Assembly: GCA_944380945.1 (NCBI GenBank)
Contig: CALWJG010000056.1
Coordinates: 1-9,253 of the forward strand
Length of the DNA: 9,253 nt
Source of the DNA: an uncultured Agathobaculum sp.
GTDB lineage: Bacteria; Bacillota; Clostridia; Oscillospirales; Butyricicoccaceae
Direction: 5' to 3'
Positions 1-5,398 of this stretch are shown here, one piece after another (within the stretch, counting starts at the first letter, position 1; every line of letters begins with the position of its first letter). A program made the position numbers and the translations under genes. The notes under the pieces were generated by a model. That model was not told the origin of the DNA, made no database searches, and saw only the letters and a list, made by a program, of their open reading frames with translations.

Positions 1-2
1 AA

Positions 3-34
3 AAAAAGGCGACAGCCCAAGCTGTCGCCTTTTT
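3..34 (-). terminator. Rho-independent terminator of the transketolase operon
   Basis: A perfect 9-bp stem (8-16 GGCGACAGC with 21-29 GCTGTCGCC) closes a CCAA loop and is flanked by A-runs on the left (1-7) and T-runs on the right (30-34). Read on the minus strand it lies just after the stop of the transketolase C-subunit gene and ends in a long U-tract, as expected for an intrinsic terminator. The symmetric A/T flanks mean it could also stop transcripts coming from the left. Confidence 0.9.
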
Positions 35-51
35 CGATGCAGTATTTGCGC

Positions 52-1017
52 TTACTTGCGGGAAATAGCCTTCTTGGCAGCCTCAACGATGTGAGCGGCA
101 GTCAGGCCGTACTCCTCGCGCAGGAAGCTCTCCGCGCCAACCTGGCCGAAGCGGTCTTCTACGCCGACCATCTCCATCGGGACCGGGTTGTTCTGGATGA
201 CAACGTTCGCAACCGCAGAGCCCAGACCGCACTTGACCTGATGGTTCTCGGCGGTGACGATCGCGCCGCACTCCTTGGCGGAGTCGAGGATCAGCTGCTC
301 GTCGAGCGGCTTCCAGGTGAACATATCGATCACCTTGGCGGAGATGCCCTCAGATGCGAGCTGCTCCTGCGCCTTGAGCGCCTCGTCTACCATGATGCCG
401 GAAGCGATGATGGCGACGTCCTTGCCTTCCTTCAGGGTAACGCCCTTGCCGATCTCGAAGTCCGAGCCGTCGGCATAGACGGTGGTGAACGACTTGCGGA
501 TCATGCGCATGTAAGAGAACTTGCCGGAAGCGGCCAGCTTCTTGGTCAGGCAGTTGATCTGGGCATAGTCGACCGGGTCGATCACGACTGCGTCCGGAAC
601 GGACAGGTACAGTGCGCAGTCCTCAAACGGCATATGGGTGCCGCCGTTGTACGCCGCGCAGACGCCGGGGTCAGAGCCCATCACATGCACCGGCAGCTTT
701 GCGTAAGCCGCGGACATGAACGCCTGGTCGAACGCACGGCGGGAAGAGAAGCAGCCGAAAGAGTGCATGAACACGGTCTTGCCGGTCGCGCACAGGCCGG
801 CGGAAACGCCCATCGCGTTTGCTTCCGCGATACCGGCGTTGATCACGCGGTCCGGGAACGCCTTGGCCAGCTTACCGGTGTTGATGCAGTTCTCCAGGTC
901 GCAGTCTACGTGCATGACCGTGGGGTCCTTCTCCATAATCTCGAGCATCGCGGAAACGTAGCCGTCGCGGTTCGCACGAGAATCCTTTTCATGTTTGCCA
1001 ATCAAAGTAAAGCTCAT
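52..1017 (-). CDS. Transketolase, C-terminal subunit
   Basis: Second half of a split thiamine-diphosphate (ThDP) transketolase, about 321 residues, carrying the pyrimidine-binding domain and the C-terminal domain of a full-length enzyme. With its partner it should move two-carbon ketol units between sugar phosphates in the cytoplasm. The segment INAGIAEANAMG (about residues 59-70) holds the Glu (E65) that activates the ThDP pyrimidine ring. The C-terminal VEDRFGQVG and EEYGLT motifs are typical of the family. Start choice: an ATG at 1023 is only 2 nt from the GGAGG ribosome site (1026-1030), whereas the ATG at 1017, two codons later, sits at an ideal 8 nt, so 1017 is preferred. The gene follows the N-subunit gene by 14 nt, with the ribosome site lying directly after that gene's stop, so translation is probably coupled. 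Substrate specificity cannot be read from the sequence; a pentose phosphate role is the default. Confidence 0.92.
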   Translation of the reverse strand: MSFTLIGKHEKDSRANRDGYVSAMLEIMEKDPTVMHVDCDLENCINTGKLAKAFPDRVINAGIAEANAMGVSAGLCATGKTVFMHSFGCFSSRRAFDQAFMSAAYAKLPVHVMGSDPGVCAAYNGGTHMPFEDCALYLSVPDAVVIDPVDYAQINCLTKKLAASGKFSYMRMIRKSFTTVYADGSDFEIGKGVTLKEGKDVAIIASGIMVDEALKAQEQLASEGISAKVIDMFTWKPLDEQLILDSAKECGAIVTAENHQVKCGLGSAVANVVIQNNPVPMEMVGVEDRFGQVGAESFLREEYGLTAAHIVEAAKKAISRK

Positions 1018-1031
1018 GTTCATACCCTCCC

Positions 1032-1883
1032 TTACTGTGCCTTGATCTCAGCGAGCTTGCTCTCAGCGTAAGCAATGGCTTCATCCCACTGCTCCTTGGA
1101 CGGCTGAGAGGAGTGTGCGCCGGTGCCTTCAGCAAAGGTGGCGCCCAGGCCCTTGACGGTGTTCAGCACAATGCAGGTGGGCACGCCCTTGGTCTCGTAC
1201 GCCTTCTGGATGGCGTCGTAGATCTGCTCTACGTCGTTGCCGTCCGCGCATTCGATGACGTTCCAGCCGAACGCCGCGAACTTCGCGCCGATGCCCTTGG
1301 CATGCTTCATGACCTTCTCGCAGGCGCCGTCGAGCTGATACTTGTTGTCGTCCACGAAGCAGACGAGGTTGTCCAGCTCATAATGTACGGCAAACTGTGC
1401 AGCTTCCCAAACCTGACCTTCATCCGCCTCGCCGTCGCCGACGAATACGAATACATGGTTGTCGCGGCCGTCGATCTTGTTGCCGAGCGCCGCGCCGGTC
1501 GCAGTGGACATGCCCTGGCCGAGCGAGCCGGTCGTCAGGTCAACGCCGGGGGTCTTGGTGCGGTCGGTATGGGACGGGAAATTGGTATGGGGCTGGTTGA
1601 GCGTATACGCCTGCTCGATCGGGTAGTAGCCCTTCAGGCCGAGGGTGGCGTACATCGCCGGGCCCGCATGGCCCTTGGACAGCACGCACCAGTCGCGGTC
1701 TTCCCAGCGGGGGTTCTTGGGATCGATCTTCATCACATCGCCGTACAGCACAGCCAGCGCATCGATGATGGACATCGAGCCGGGAACATGGCCGAAGCCG
1801 AGCGAGCCGATCGTCTTCAGGGTCTCCAGACGGATCTCCTGTGCAAATACGCGCAGCTCCTGCATCTTTTCTGCTTTCTGCAT
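1032..1883 (-). CDS. Transketolase, N-terminal (ThDP diphosphate-binding) subunit
   Basis: First half of the split transketolase, 283 residues, forming the ThDP/Mg-binding domain. Visible motifs: GFGHVPGSMS (29-38, cofactor-binding His at 32), SKGHAGPAMYATLGLKGYYP (69-88), TPGVDLTTGSLGQGMS (111-126), and the ThDP signature GDGEADEGQVWEAAQFA (149-165) closed by DDN at 178-180. The length suits a split N-subunit. The GHVPGS segment is unusual, as most homologues I know have GHxGGS. Start choice: an in-frame ATG exists at 1940, but it has no ribosome site and would add a basic, unconserved 19-residue leader; the ATG at 1883 has AGGTG (1890-1894) 6 nt away. It is the first gene of the operon with the C-subunit gene and diverges from the DeoR-type regulator gene across 512 bases, which suggests control by that regulator. 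Confidence 0.92.
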   Translation of the reverse strand: MQKAEKMQELRVFAQEIRLETLKTIGSLGFGHVPGSMSIIDALAVLYGDVMKIDPKNPRWEDRDWCVLSKGHAGPAMYATLGLKGYYPIEQAYTLNQPHTNFPSHTDRTKTPGVDLTTGSLGQGMSTATGAALGNKIDGRDNHVFVFVGDGEADEGQVWEAAQFAVHYELDNLVCFVDDNKYQLDGACEKVMKHAKGIGAKFAAFGWNVIECADGNDVEQIYDAIQKAYETKGVPTCIVLNTVKGLGATFAEGTGAHSSQPSKEQWDEAIAYAESKLAEIKAQ

Positions 1884-1956
1884 TGCATACACCTGCCTAA
1901 TTCTTAAAATATTTTCTCTCCGCGGAACAGGTTCCGGCATACAGCGGCTCTTTGAC

Positions 1957-1977
1957 CACTGTTATACGATTACAGTG
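1957..1977. promoter_or_regulatory. Candidate operator: 21-bp imperfect palindrome
   Basis: Arms CACTGT (1957-1962) and ACAGTG (1972-1977) are perfect inverted repeats. One mismatched pair further in, AT (1964-1965) and AT (1969-1970) continue the symmetry. The site is 74-94 bases upstream of the transketolase N-subunit start and overlaps a minus-strand TATAAC hexamer, so a bound repressor could block the operon promoter. The DeoR-family protein encoded nearby is the natural candidate, but this is inference. Confidence 0.4.
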
Positions 1978-2277
1978 TATCACCATACCGGGCGGATTTC
2001 AACCGAATTTCGCAGATTGGCTTACAAAAATTTGTTCCTGTATTTTGTATCCACCGGAATATTCCATAAAAATTTACGGTCAAATATATGAAAGTTGTTG
2101 GTTATGTCTTGGTGTTTTCCTTATAATTTTATGGATTGCTGCGGCGCTTCCGCCCTGTGCCGCCGCGGTTTTCCCGTTTTCTTCCCCTTCCGCAGTAGGA
2201 AATAATTTTTATCGCCGGTTTTGTACATTTTTCAGCGAATATTTCGGTTTTTATCCCAGACGTTCCGCGTCATATGC

Positions 2278-2302
2278 AATTTTCCGCAATGAATGGAAAA
2301 TT
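2278..2302. promoter_or_regulatory. Candidate operator: inverted repeat upstream of the deoR-like gene
   Basis: Perfect 8-bp arms AATTTTCC (2278-2285) and GGAAAATT (2295-2302) are separated by 9 nt. It lies 94-118 bases upstream of the regulator start, just before the TACAAT hexamer (2307-2312). It could be a protein-binding site for autoregulation or for control of the divergent transketolase operon. Confidence 0.35.
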
Positions 2303-2331
2303 CTATTACAATAATGAATAGTAGACAATTC

Positions 2332-2349
2332 GTTTAGAATTTGCTAAAC
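2332..2349. promoter_or_regulatory. Candidate operator: inverted repeat near the deoR-like start
   Basis: Perfect 6-bp arms GTTTAG (2332-2337) and CTAAAC (2344-2349) flank the 6-nt spacer AATTTG. The site overlaps a TAGAAT hexamer (2335-2340) and ends 46 bases before the regulator ATG. That position suits autorepression by a DeoR-type protein. Confidence 0.4.
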
Positions 2350-2395
2350 TAAAACAAAGTATGTCTGCATTCCGCGCAAGATTGGGGATAGGGAA

Positions 2396-3151
2396 ATGAA
2401 GGTCAGCCGGCTCAATTCGATCGAACAATATGTCATCTCGCGAGAGACCGTCAGCATTGACGAGCTGTGCGAGGTTTTCGGCGTGTCCAAAAACACCATC
2501 CGGCGCGACCTCAACGAGCTTGAGATGCGGGGGCATATTACAAAGGTGTACGGCGGCGTGACCGCCACCGTTCCGGCTAACGCCGTGCCGGCGCCCATCC
2601 GGTCCGGGCTCAACACTGTTGACAAATCGCTGATCGGCCGGCTCGCGGCCGAGGATGTGGACGACGGCGACACCATCTTCATCGATTCCGGCACCACCAC
2701 CCTGTGCCTGCTGCGCTTTCTGGCTGCCAAAAAGCGCATCACCATCATCACGCACTCGCTCGGCGCGCTCAGCGAAGCGGCCAAATACGATAACCTGAAC
2801 ATCATCTCGCTCGGCGGCATTTACAGTCCGACCACGGATTCGTTCGTCGGCCTGTCCACCATCGAGGCGCTGTCCGCCATGCGCATCAACAAGGCGTTTA
2901 TGGGCGCGACCGGCGTTTCGCTCTCCGCGGGCATGACCAACACCACCTTCCTTGAGGCCGAGATCAAGCGCGCTGTCGTGCAGCGGGCGGACAATATCTA
3001 CGGCATGGTGGATTCCTCCAAGATCGGCAAGGAGGCGATCGTCACCTTCTGCCACCTCAAGGACCTGACCGGCCTGATCACCGACCGCGAGCCCGCGCAG
3101 GAATATGTCGACCTGTGCCGGCAGGAGAACGTCAAGCTGCAATACGAATAA
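2396..3151 (+). CDS. DeoR/GlpR-family transcriptional regulator of sugar metabolism
   Basis: 251 residues, the usual DeoR length. An N-terminal winged helix-turn-helix covers about residues 3-56; the recognition-helix region VSKNTIRRDLNELEMRGHI and the following KVYGG are hallmark DeoR residues. The C-terminal sugar-phosphate sensor domain (DeoRC, related to ribose-5-phosphate isomerase) carries IDSGTTT (96-102), ITHS, LGG and FMGATGVS (phosphate-binding loop type). Such proteins are normally repressors released by a phosphorylated sugar; IolR of Bacillus subtilis belongs to the same family. The ribosome site is weak (GGGG at 2384-2387, 8 nt before ATG), in line with low regulator expression. 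The gene is monocistronic with its own terminator and diverges from the transketolase operon, its likeliest target apart from itself. Control of iolB/iolD is possible. The effector is unknown. Confidence 0.93.
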   Translation: MKVSRLNSIEQYVISRETVSIDELCEVFGVSKNTIRRDLNELEMRGHITKVYGGVTATVPANAVPAPIRSGLNTVDKSLIGRLAAEDVDDGDTIFIDSGTTTLCLLRFLAAKKRITIITHSLGALSEAAKYDNLNIISLGGIYSPTTDSFVGLSTIEALSAMRINKAFMGATGVSLSAGMTNTTFLEAEIKRAVVQRADNIYGMVDSSKIGKEAIVTFCHLKDLTGLITDREPAQEYVDLCRQENVKLQYE

Positions 3152-3173
3152 ATCCGATAAATCCGAATGACAC

Positions 3174-3208
3174 GCAAAACGGCTGCTCTCGCAGCCGTTT
3201 TGCTTTTT
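3174..3208 (+). terminator. Rho-independent terminator of the deoR-like gene
   Basis: A perfect 13-bp stem (3174-3186 with 3191-3203) with a TCTC loop is followed by TTTTT (3204-3208). It lies 23 bases after the regulator stop. The AraC-type gene converges from the other side, so the hairpin may also limit its transcript, although the T-run on that strand (TTTTGC) lies within the stem. Confidence 0.92.
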
Positions 3209-3224
3209 GCCCCGGCGCGGCGTC

Positions 3225-4106
3225 TCAGCCGAGGCCGTTTTTCCGGTAATGGGTCGGCGACACGCCGTACACCTCGCGGAATCGCTTGATGAAATAGCTG
3301 AAGTTGTCAAAGCCGACGTTGAACGCGATCTCCATGACCGGCAGGTCGGTCTCGCGCAGCAGGCGCGCCGCCTGCTCGATGCGCAGCGAGTTGACGTGCT
3401 GCACGAAGGTGCGGCCGAAGTTCTCGCGGAAAAAGCTGCTGAAATACTGCGGCGACAGCCCGAACCGCGCCGCCACCGCGGGCAGGGGCAGCGGCTCGGT
3501 GAAATGCTCGCCCAGATAGCCGACGATGGCCTTGAGCTGGCGCGCCTTGTAGTCCGCGTTCGGCCGCATCTGCCGTCCGGCGAGCAGGCCGTACTGCGCG
3601 CACACCGAAACGATGCCCAGCAGCGCCGCCTTGACCGCCAGCTGGCTGCCCGGCCGCCGGGACAGGCAGGCCTGCACGATCTGCGCCAGCAGCGCGCGCA
3701 CCTCCCGCTGGCCGGGCGCGCCCGCACGCAGGCAGGTCGAAAAGCGCAGCCGCCCCTCGGCGATCGGCGCGAGCAGATCGGTTTCGGTCTGGTCGGTGCG
3801 GGCGAACTGCAGGAAGTCCGCGGCGAACACAAAGGAGCGGAACTGGTTCTCCCGTCCGGCGGCGCGGATCTCGTGCAGCTCCTCGCCGGACACAAAGAAC
3901 ACATCCCCGTGCGCGCCGTCGTATACCTGATCGGCGATGGTCAGCGAAACGCGCCCCGCGTCCACGGTGATCAGCTCGAGCTCCGGATGCCAGTGATAGG
4001 GGATGAAGTCGCTGTCGTCCGCCTCGCTCCCGTCCAGCGCGGGATAGATCTGGAACGGGAAGGCCAGCGTGCCGTGCTCTTTTTTCTCCCTGCGTGCAGC
4101 GTCCAT
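3225..4106 (-). CDS. AraC-family transcriptional regulator with N-terminal cupin sensor
   Basis: 293 residues. The N-terminal half is a cupin-like ligand-binding domain: HWHPELE (38-44) is the typical first cupin motif, followed by GDVFFVSGEELHEI (67-80) with a further His. The C-terminal ~100 residues are a double helix-turn-helix AraC domain: LPAVAARFGLSPQYFSSFF then SLRIEQAARLLRETDLPVMEIAFNVGF and the signature FSYFIKRFREVYGVSPTHYRK close to the end. Start choice: the frame stays open upstream to an ATG at 4292, but the ATG at 4106 has GGAGG (minus strand, about 6 nt away) and begins the conserved part; the upstream stretch contains promoter elements. The gene diverges from iolB, so activation of iolB/iolD in response to a sugar or cyclitol derivative is the simplest inference. 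Ligand unknown. Confidence 0.92.
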   Translation of the reverse strand: MDAARREKKEHGTLAFPFQIYPALDGSEADDSDFIPYHWHPELELITVDAGRVSLTIADQVYDGAHGDVFFVSGEELHEIRAAGRENQFRSFVFAADFLQFARTDQTETDLLAPIAEGRLRFSTCLRAGAPGQREVRALLAQIVQACLSRRPGSQLAVKAALLGIVSVCAQYGLLAGRQMRPNADYKARQLKAIVGYLGEHFTEPLPLPAVAARFGLSPQYFSSFFRENFGRTFVQHVNSLRIEQAARLLRETDLPVMEIAFNVGFDNFSYFIKRFREVYGVSPTHYRKNGLG

Positions 4107-4178
4107 ATTCTTCCTCCGGAAATACCTTAAAATCGTGTTATTGTTCGTGAAGAAATTGCAAGCAATCCCCCGTCCATT

Positions 4179-4192
4179 TGCTATAATTATAG
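4179..4192 (+). promoter_or_regulatory. Overlapping divergent extended -10 element
   Basis: TGCTATAAT (4179-4187) is an extended -10 on the plus strand. It shares the 12-bp palindrome CTATAATTATAG (4181-4192) with the minus-strand -10 of the regulator. A TTGCAA at 4156-4161 is 20 bp upstream, too far for an ideal -35, but an extended -10 needs it less. It would give a second, longer iolB transcript running through the operator region. Confidence 0.4.
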
Positions 4193-4214
4193 ACACAAAA
4201 GGGAACAAACGCAA
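4186..4214 (-). promoter_or_regulatory. Promoter of the AraC-family regulator gene
   Basis: On the minus strand, a consensus -10 TATAAT (plus positions 4186-4191) is preceded by TTGCGT (4209-4214) with exactly 17 bp between. Transcription would start near 4180, giving a leader of roughly 75 nt before the ATG at 4106. The -10 lies inside the perfect palindrome CTATAATTATAG. Confidence 0.6.
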
Positions 4215-4246
4215 GAGTGCAGCCGCATCCGACCGTATTTTTGTTG

Positions 4247-4293
4247 TATCATTTGCCAGAAATCCGCCATGCGTTTTTGTGACAAATGACAAA
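4247..4293. promoter_or_regulatory. Candidate AraC-type binding sites upstream of iolB
   Basis: TATCATTTGCCA (4247-4258) is an inverted copy, 10 of 12 positions, of TGACAAATGACA (4280-4291). The two centres are 33 bp apart, close to three helical turns. The right half also forms a tandem TGACAAA-TGACAAA (4280-4293). The pair sits between the divergent promoters and ends about 25 bp before the iolB -35, a suitable place for activator binding by the neighbouring AraC-family protein. No binding data are available, so this is inference from position and symmetry. Confidence 0.4.
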
Positions 4294-4317
4294 CCGTTCC
4301 CGCCCGGCCGCGAATGG

Positions 4318-4346
4318 TTGAACCGTCAGCCGCCGCGTGCTATAAT
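4318..4346 (+). promoter_or_regulatory. Main promoter of iolB (iolB-iolD unit)
   Basis: TTGAAC (4318-4323), a 17-bp spacer and TATAAT (4341-4346) preceded by TGC (4338-4340) make a near-consensus promoter with an extended -10. Transcription should start near 4353, leaving a leader of about 84 nt. Such a strong core promoter fits a repressed or highly expressed catabolic operon. Confidence 0.75.
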
Positions 4347-4353
4347 TTAAGTT

Positions 4354-4436
4354 GGCAGAGGACCGTCTGCCGCTGCGCTCCGGTGGGGAGAGACGCCGGA
4401 CAACGACCAAAAAATCTTTTTTTGGAGGGAAAACCT
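4354..4436 (+). promoter_or_regulatory. iolB leader with hairpin next to the ribosome site
   Basis: The predicted leader can form small hairpins: GGCAGA (4354-4359) with TCTGCC (4366-4371), TCCGG (4379-4383) with CCGGA (4396-4400), and CCAAAAAA (4407-4414) with TTTTTTGG (4418-4425). The third pairs with the first two bases of the GGAGGG ribosome site (4424-4429), so it may tune translation, though an A/T stem would be weak. I see no match to a known riboswitch. Confidence 0.35.
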
Positions 4437-5243
4437 ATGTACATGGATAAGCAAGTCAAGCGCGGATACAACGAATACATCCGGCTGGACGAGGGCATCG
4501 GCAAGGACGCCATGATGGACGTTGCCCTGCTCGTGATGGAGGACGGCGACACCTACTCCTTTGAGGAACCCGAGAAGGAGCTGGCAGCGCTGGTATTCGA
4601 CGGCAAGTGCACCATCGAGTGGGACGACCAGTCCTACGACGTTGACCGCCCGAACCCGTTCGATTACAATCCGTCCTGCCTGCACGTCTGCAAGGGCACC
4701 AAGGTCAAGATCACCGCACACGGCCCCTGCAACATCTACATCCAGAAGACGCTCAACGACAAGACCTTCCCGAACAAGATGTACAAGCCCGAGGATACCG
4801 ATACCTGGGCGCGCGGCAATCAGGGCGAGCTGATGGGCTGCATCAAGCGCGACGTGCGCACCTGCTTCGATCTGGACAACGCGCCGTACTCCAACATGGT
4901 GCTGGGCGAAGTCGTCAACCTGCCGGGCAAGTGGTCGAGCTACCCGCCGCATCATCATCCGCAGCCGGAGTGCTACTTCTACCGCTATGACAAGCCGATG
5001 GGCTTCGGCGCCGGCTGGGGCAACGGCGAGATCTACGAGACCCACCACAACGGCCTTGCGATCATCACCGACAAGATGCACTCCCAGGTCACCGCGCCGG
5101 GCTACTCCTGCTGCTACGCATGGGGCATCCGCCATCTGCCGGGCGACCCGTGGGACAAGACCCGCATCGACGACGAGGAGCACCTGTGGCTGCTCGCGGA
5201 CGACGCGAACGACCATATCTGGCACTGCCCGACCGGCAACTGA
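4437..5243 (+). CDS. iolB: 5-deoxy-glucuronate isomerase (IolB)
   Basis: 268 residues, matching the usual IolB length (about 270). It belongs to the KduI/IolB bicupin family and should convert 5-deoxy-D-glucuronate, the product of IolD, to 5-dehydro-2-deoxy-D-gluconate in the cytoplasm. The family motif YPPHHHPQPECYFYR places the metal-binding His cluster at 172-174 and Glu at 178. Further family blocks are GAGWGNGEIYETHHNG, a DKMHSQVTAPGY block with another ligand His, and a C-terminal DDEEHLWLL. ATG 4437 has GGAGGG (4424-4429) at 7 nt; a second ATG two codons later is possible. Every Lys codon I checked is AAG, indicating a highly expressed gene. It diverges from the AraC-type gene and is followed by iolD, with the spacer discussed separately. 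A KduI-type (pectin) role is less likely given the iolD neighbour. Confidence 0.92.
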   Translation: MYMDKQVKRGYNEYIRLDEGIGKDAMMDVALLVMEDGDTYSFEEPEKELAALVFDGKCTIEWDDQSYDVDRPNPFDYNPSCLHVCKGTKVKITAHGPCNIYIQKTLNDKTFPNKMYKPEDTDTWARGNQGELMGCIKRDVRTCFDLDNAPYSNMVLGEVVNLPGKWSSYPPHHHPQPECYFYRYDKPMGFGAGWGNGEIYETHHNGLAIITDKMHSQVTAPGYSCCYAWGIRHLPGDPWDKTRIDDEEHLWLLADDANDHIWHCPTGN

Positions 5244-5273
5244 CATACGGGAAGGGCTCCGTCCCCCTGTATG
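5244..5273 (+). repeat. Hairpin directly after the iolB stop
   Basis: CATACGGG (5244-5251) can pair with CCCTGTATG (5265-5273) with one bulged base and a 13-nt loop. It begins at the base after the iolB stop codon. No T-run follows, so it is not an intrinsic terminator; it might shield the 3' end of iolB mRNA from decay. Confidence 0.4.
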
Positions 5274-5317
5274 CGGGCATTTCCCCGAGGCAGAGCCCCG
5301 GCGGAATGAAACTGCAA

Positions 5318-5360
5318 GGCCGCGCCGCGGCCGCCCGTTTGGAACCGCGGTTCCAAACGG
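5318..5360. repeat. Two adjacent palindromes between iolB and iolD
   Basis: GGCCGCG (5318-5324) and CGCGGCC (5326-5332) flank one C. Two bases later a perfect 26-bp palindrome runs 5335-5360 (half-site CCGTTTGGAACCG). As RNA the second could form a stem of about 11 bp with a CGCG loop. Only ATTTTG follows, so termination would be weak and partial at best. The element lies 24 bases before the iolD ribosome site. Possible roles are an attenuator, an RNase processing or stabilising hairpin that sets the iolB:iolD ratio, or a dimeric protein-binding site. Function unknown. Confidence 0.6.
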
Positions 5361-5398
5361 ATTTTGTGAGAGAAAATAATTTTAGGAGGAAATAACCT

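Larger units (their letters stand above)
1884..2395. other. Divergent intergenic control region, transketolase / deoR-like gene
   Basis: 512 bases with no convincing gene. It is clearly more AT-rich than the flanking genes, especially 2020-2140 and 2200-2390, and must hold the promoters of both divergent units. Candidate elements: three inverted repeats (1957-1977, 2278-2302, 2332-2349), a perfect 10-bp palindrome GGAATATTCC (2056-2065), a plus-strand TATAAT at 2122-2127 with a weak TTGGTT 18 bp upstream, a plus-strand TACAAT at 2307-2312, and a minus-strand TTGACC at 2078-2083 without a good -10 partner. An open frame through 1952-2314 has a TTG start, no ribosome site and no recognisable family, so it is not called. 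I see no known riboswitch. Confidence 0.6.

Noticed and set aside
52..1883. Reading the split transketolase as 1-deoxy-xylulose-5-phosphate synthase or a frameshifted single gene
   Set aside because: Each half has its own start and ribosome site and normal subunit length, and the N-subunit motifs are of transketolase type. Split transketolases are common in Firmicutes.
52..1883. A sulfoquinovose (sulfo-transketolase) pathway, since that pathway uses a split transketolase
   Set aside because: No sulfosugar isomerase, sulfoquinovosidase or sulfonate exporter is visible; the neighbouring iolB and iolD point to cyclitols instead. It cannot be excluded outside the window.
37..1907. Long plus-strand open frames (37-1071 and 1113-1907) opposite the transketolase genes
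   Set aside because: Both are antisense shadows of well-identified genes in GC-rich DNA; their translations show no family motif and they lack ribosome sites.
1952..2314. A possible 120-residue protein with a hydrophobic segment in the divergent intergenic region
   Set aside because: It needs a TTG start without a ribosome site, overlaps probable promoters and operators, and resembles no family I know.
2306..3904. A 532-codon minus-strand frame spanning the DeoR-type gene and part of the AraC-type gene
   Set aside because: It crosses a terminator and two unrelated genes, and its protein sequence is Arg/Ser/Ala-rich noise from out-of-frame reading.
4107..4292. A 62-residue N-terminal extension of the AraC-type regulator
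   Set aside because: A strong GGAGG precedes the ATG at 4106, and the extension would cover the regulator's own -35/-10 elements at 4186-4214.
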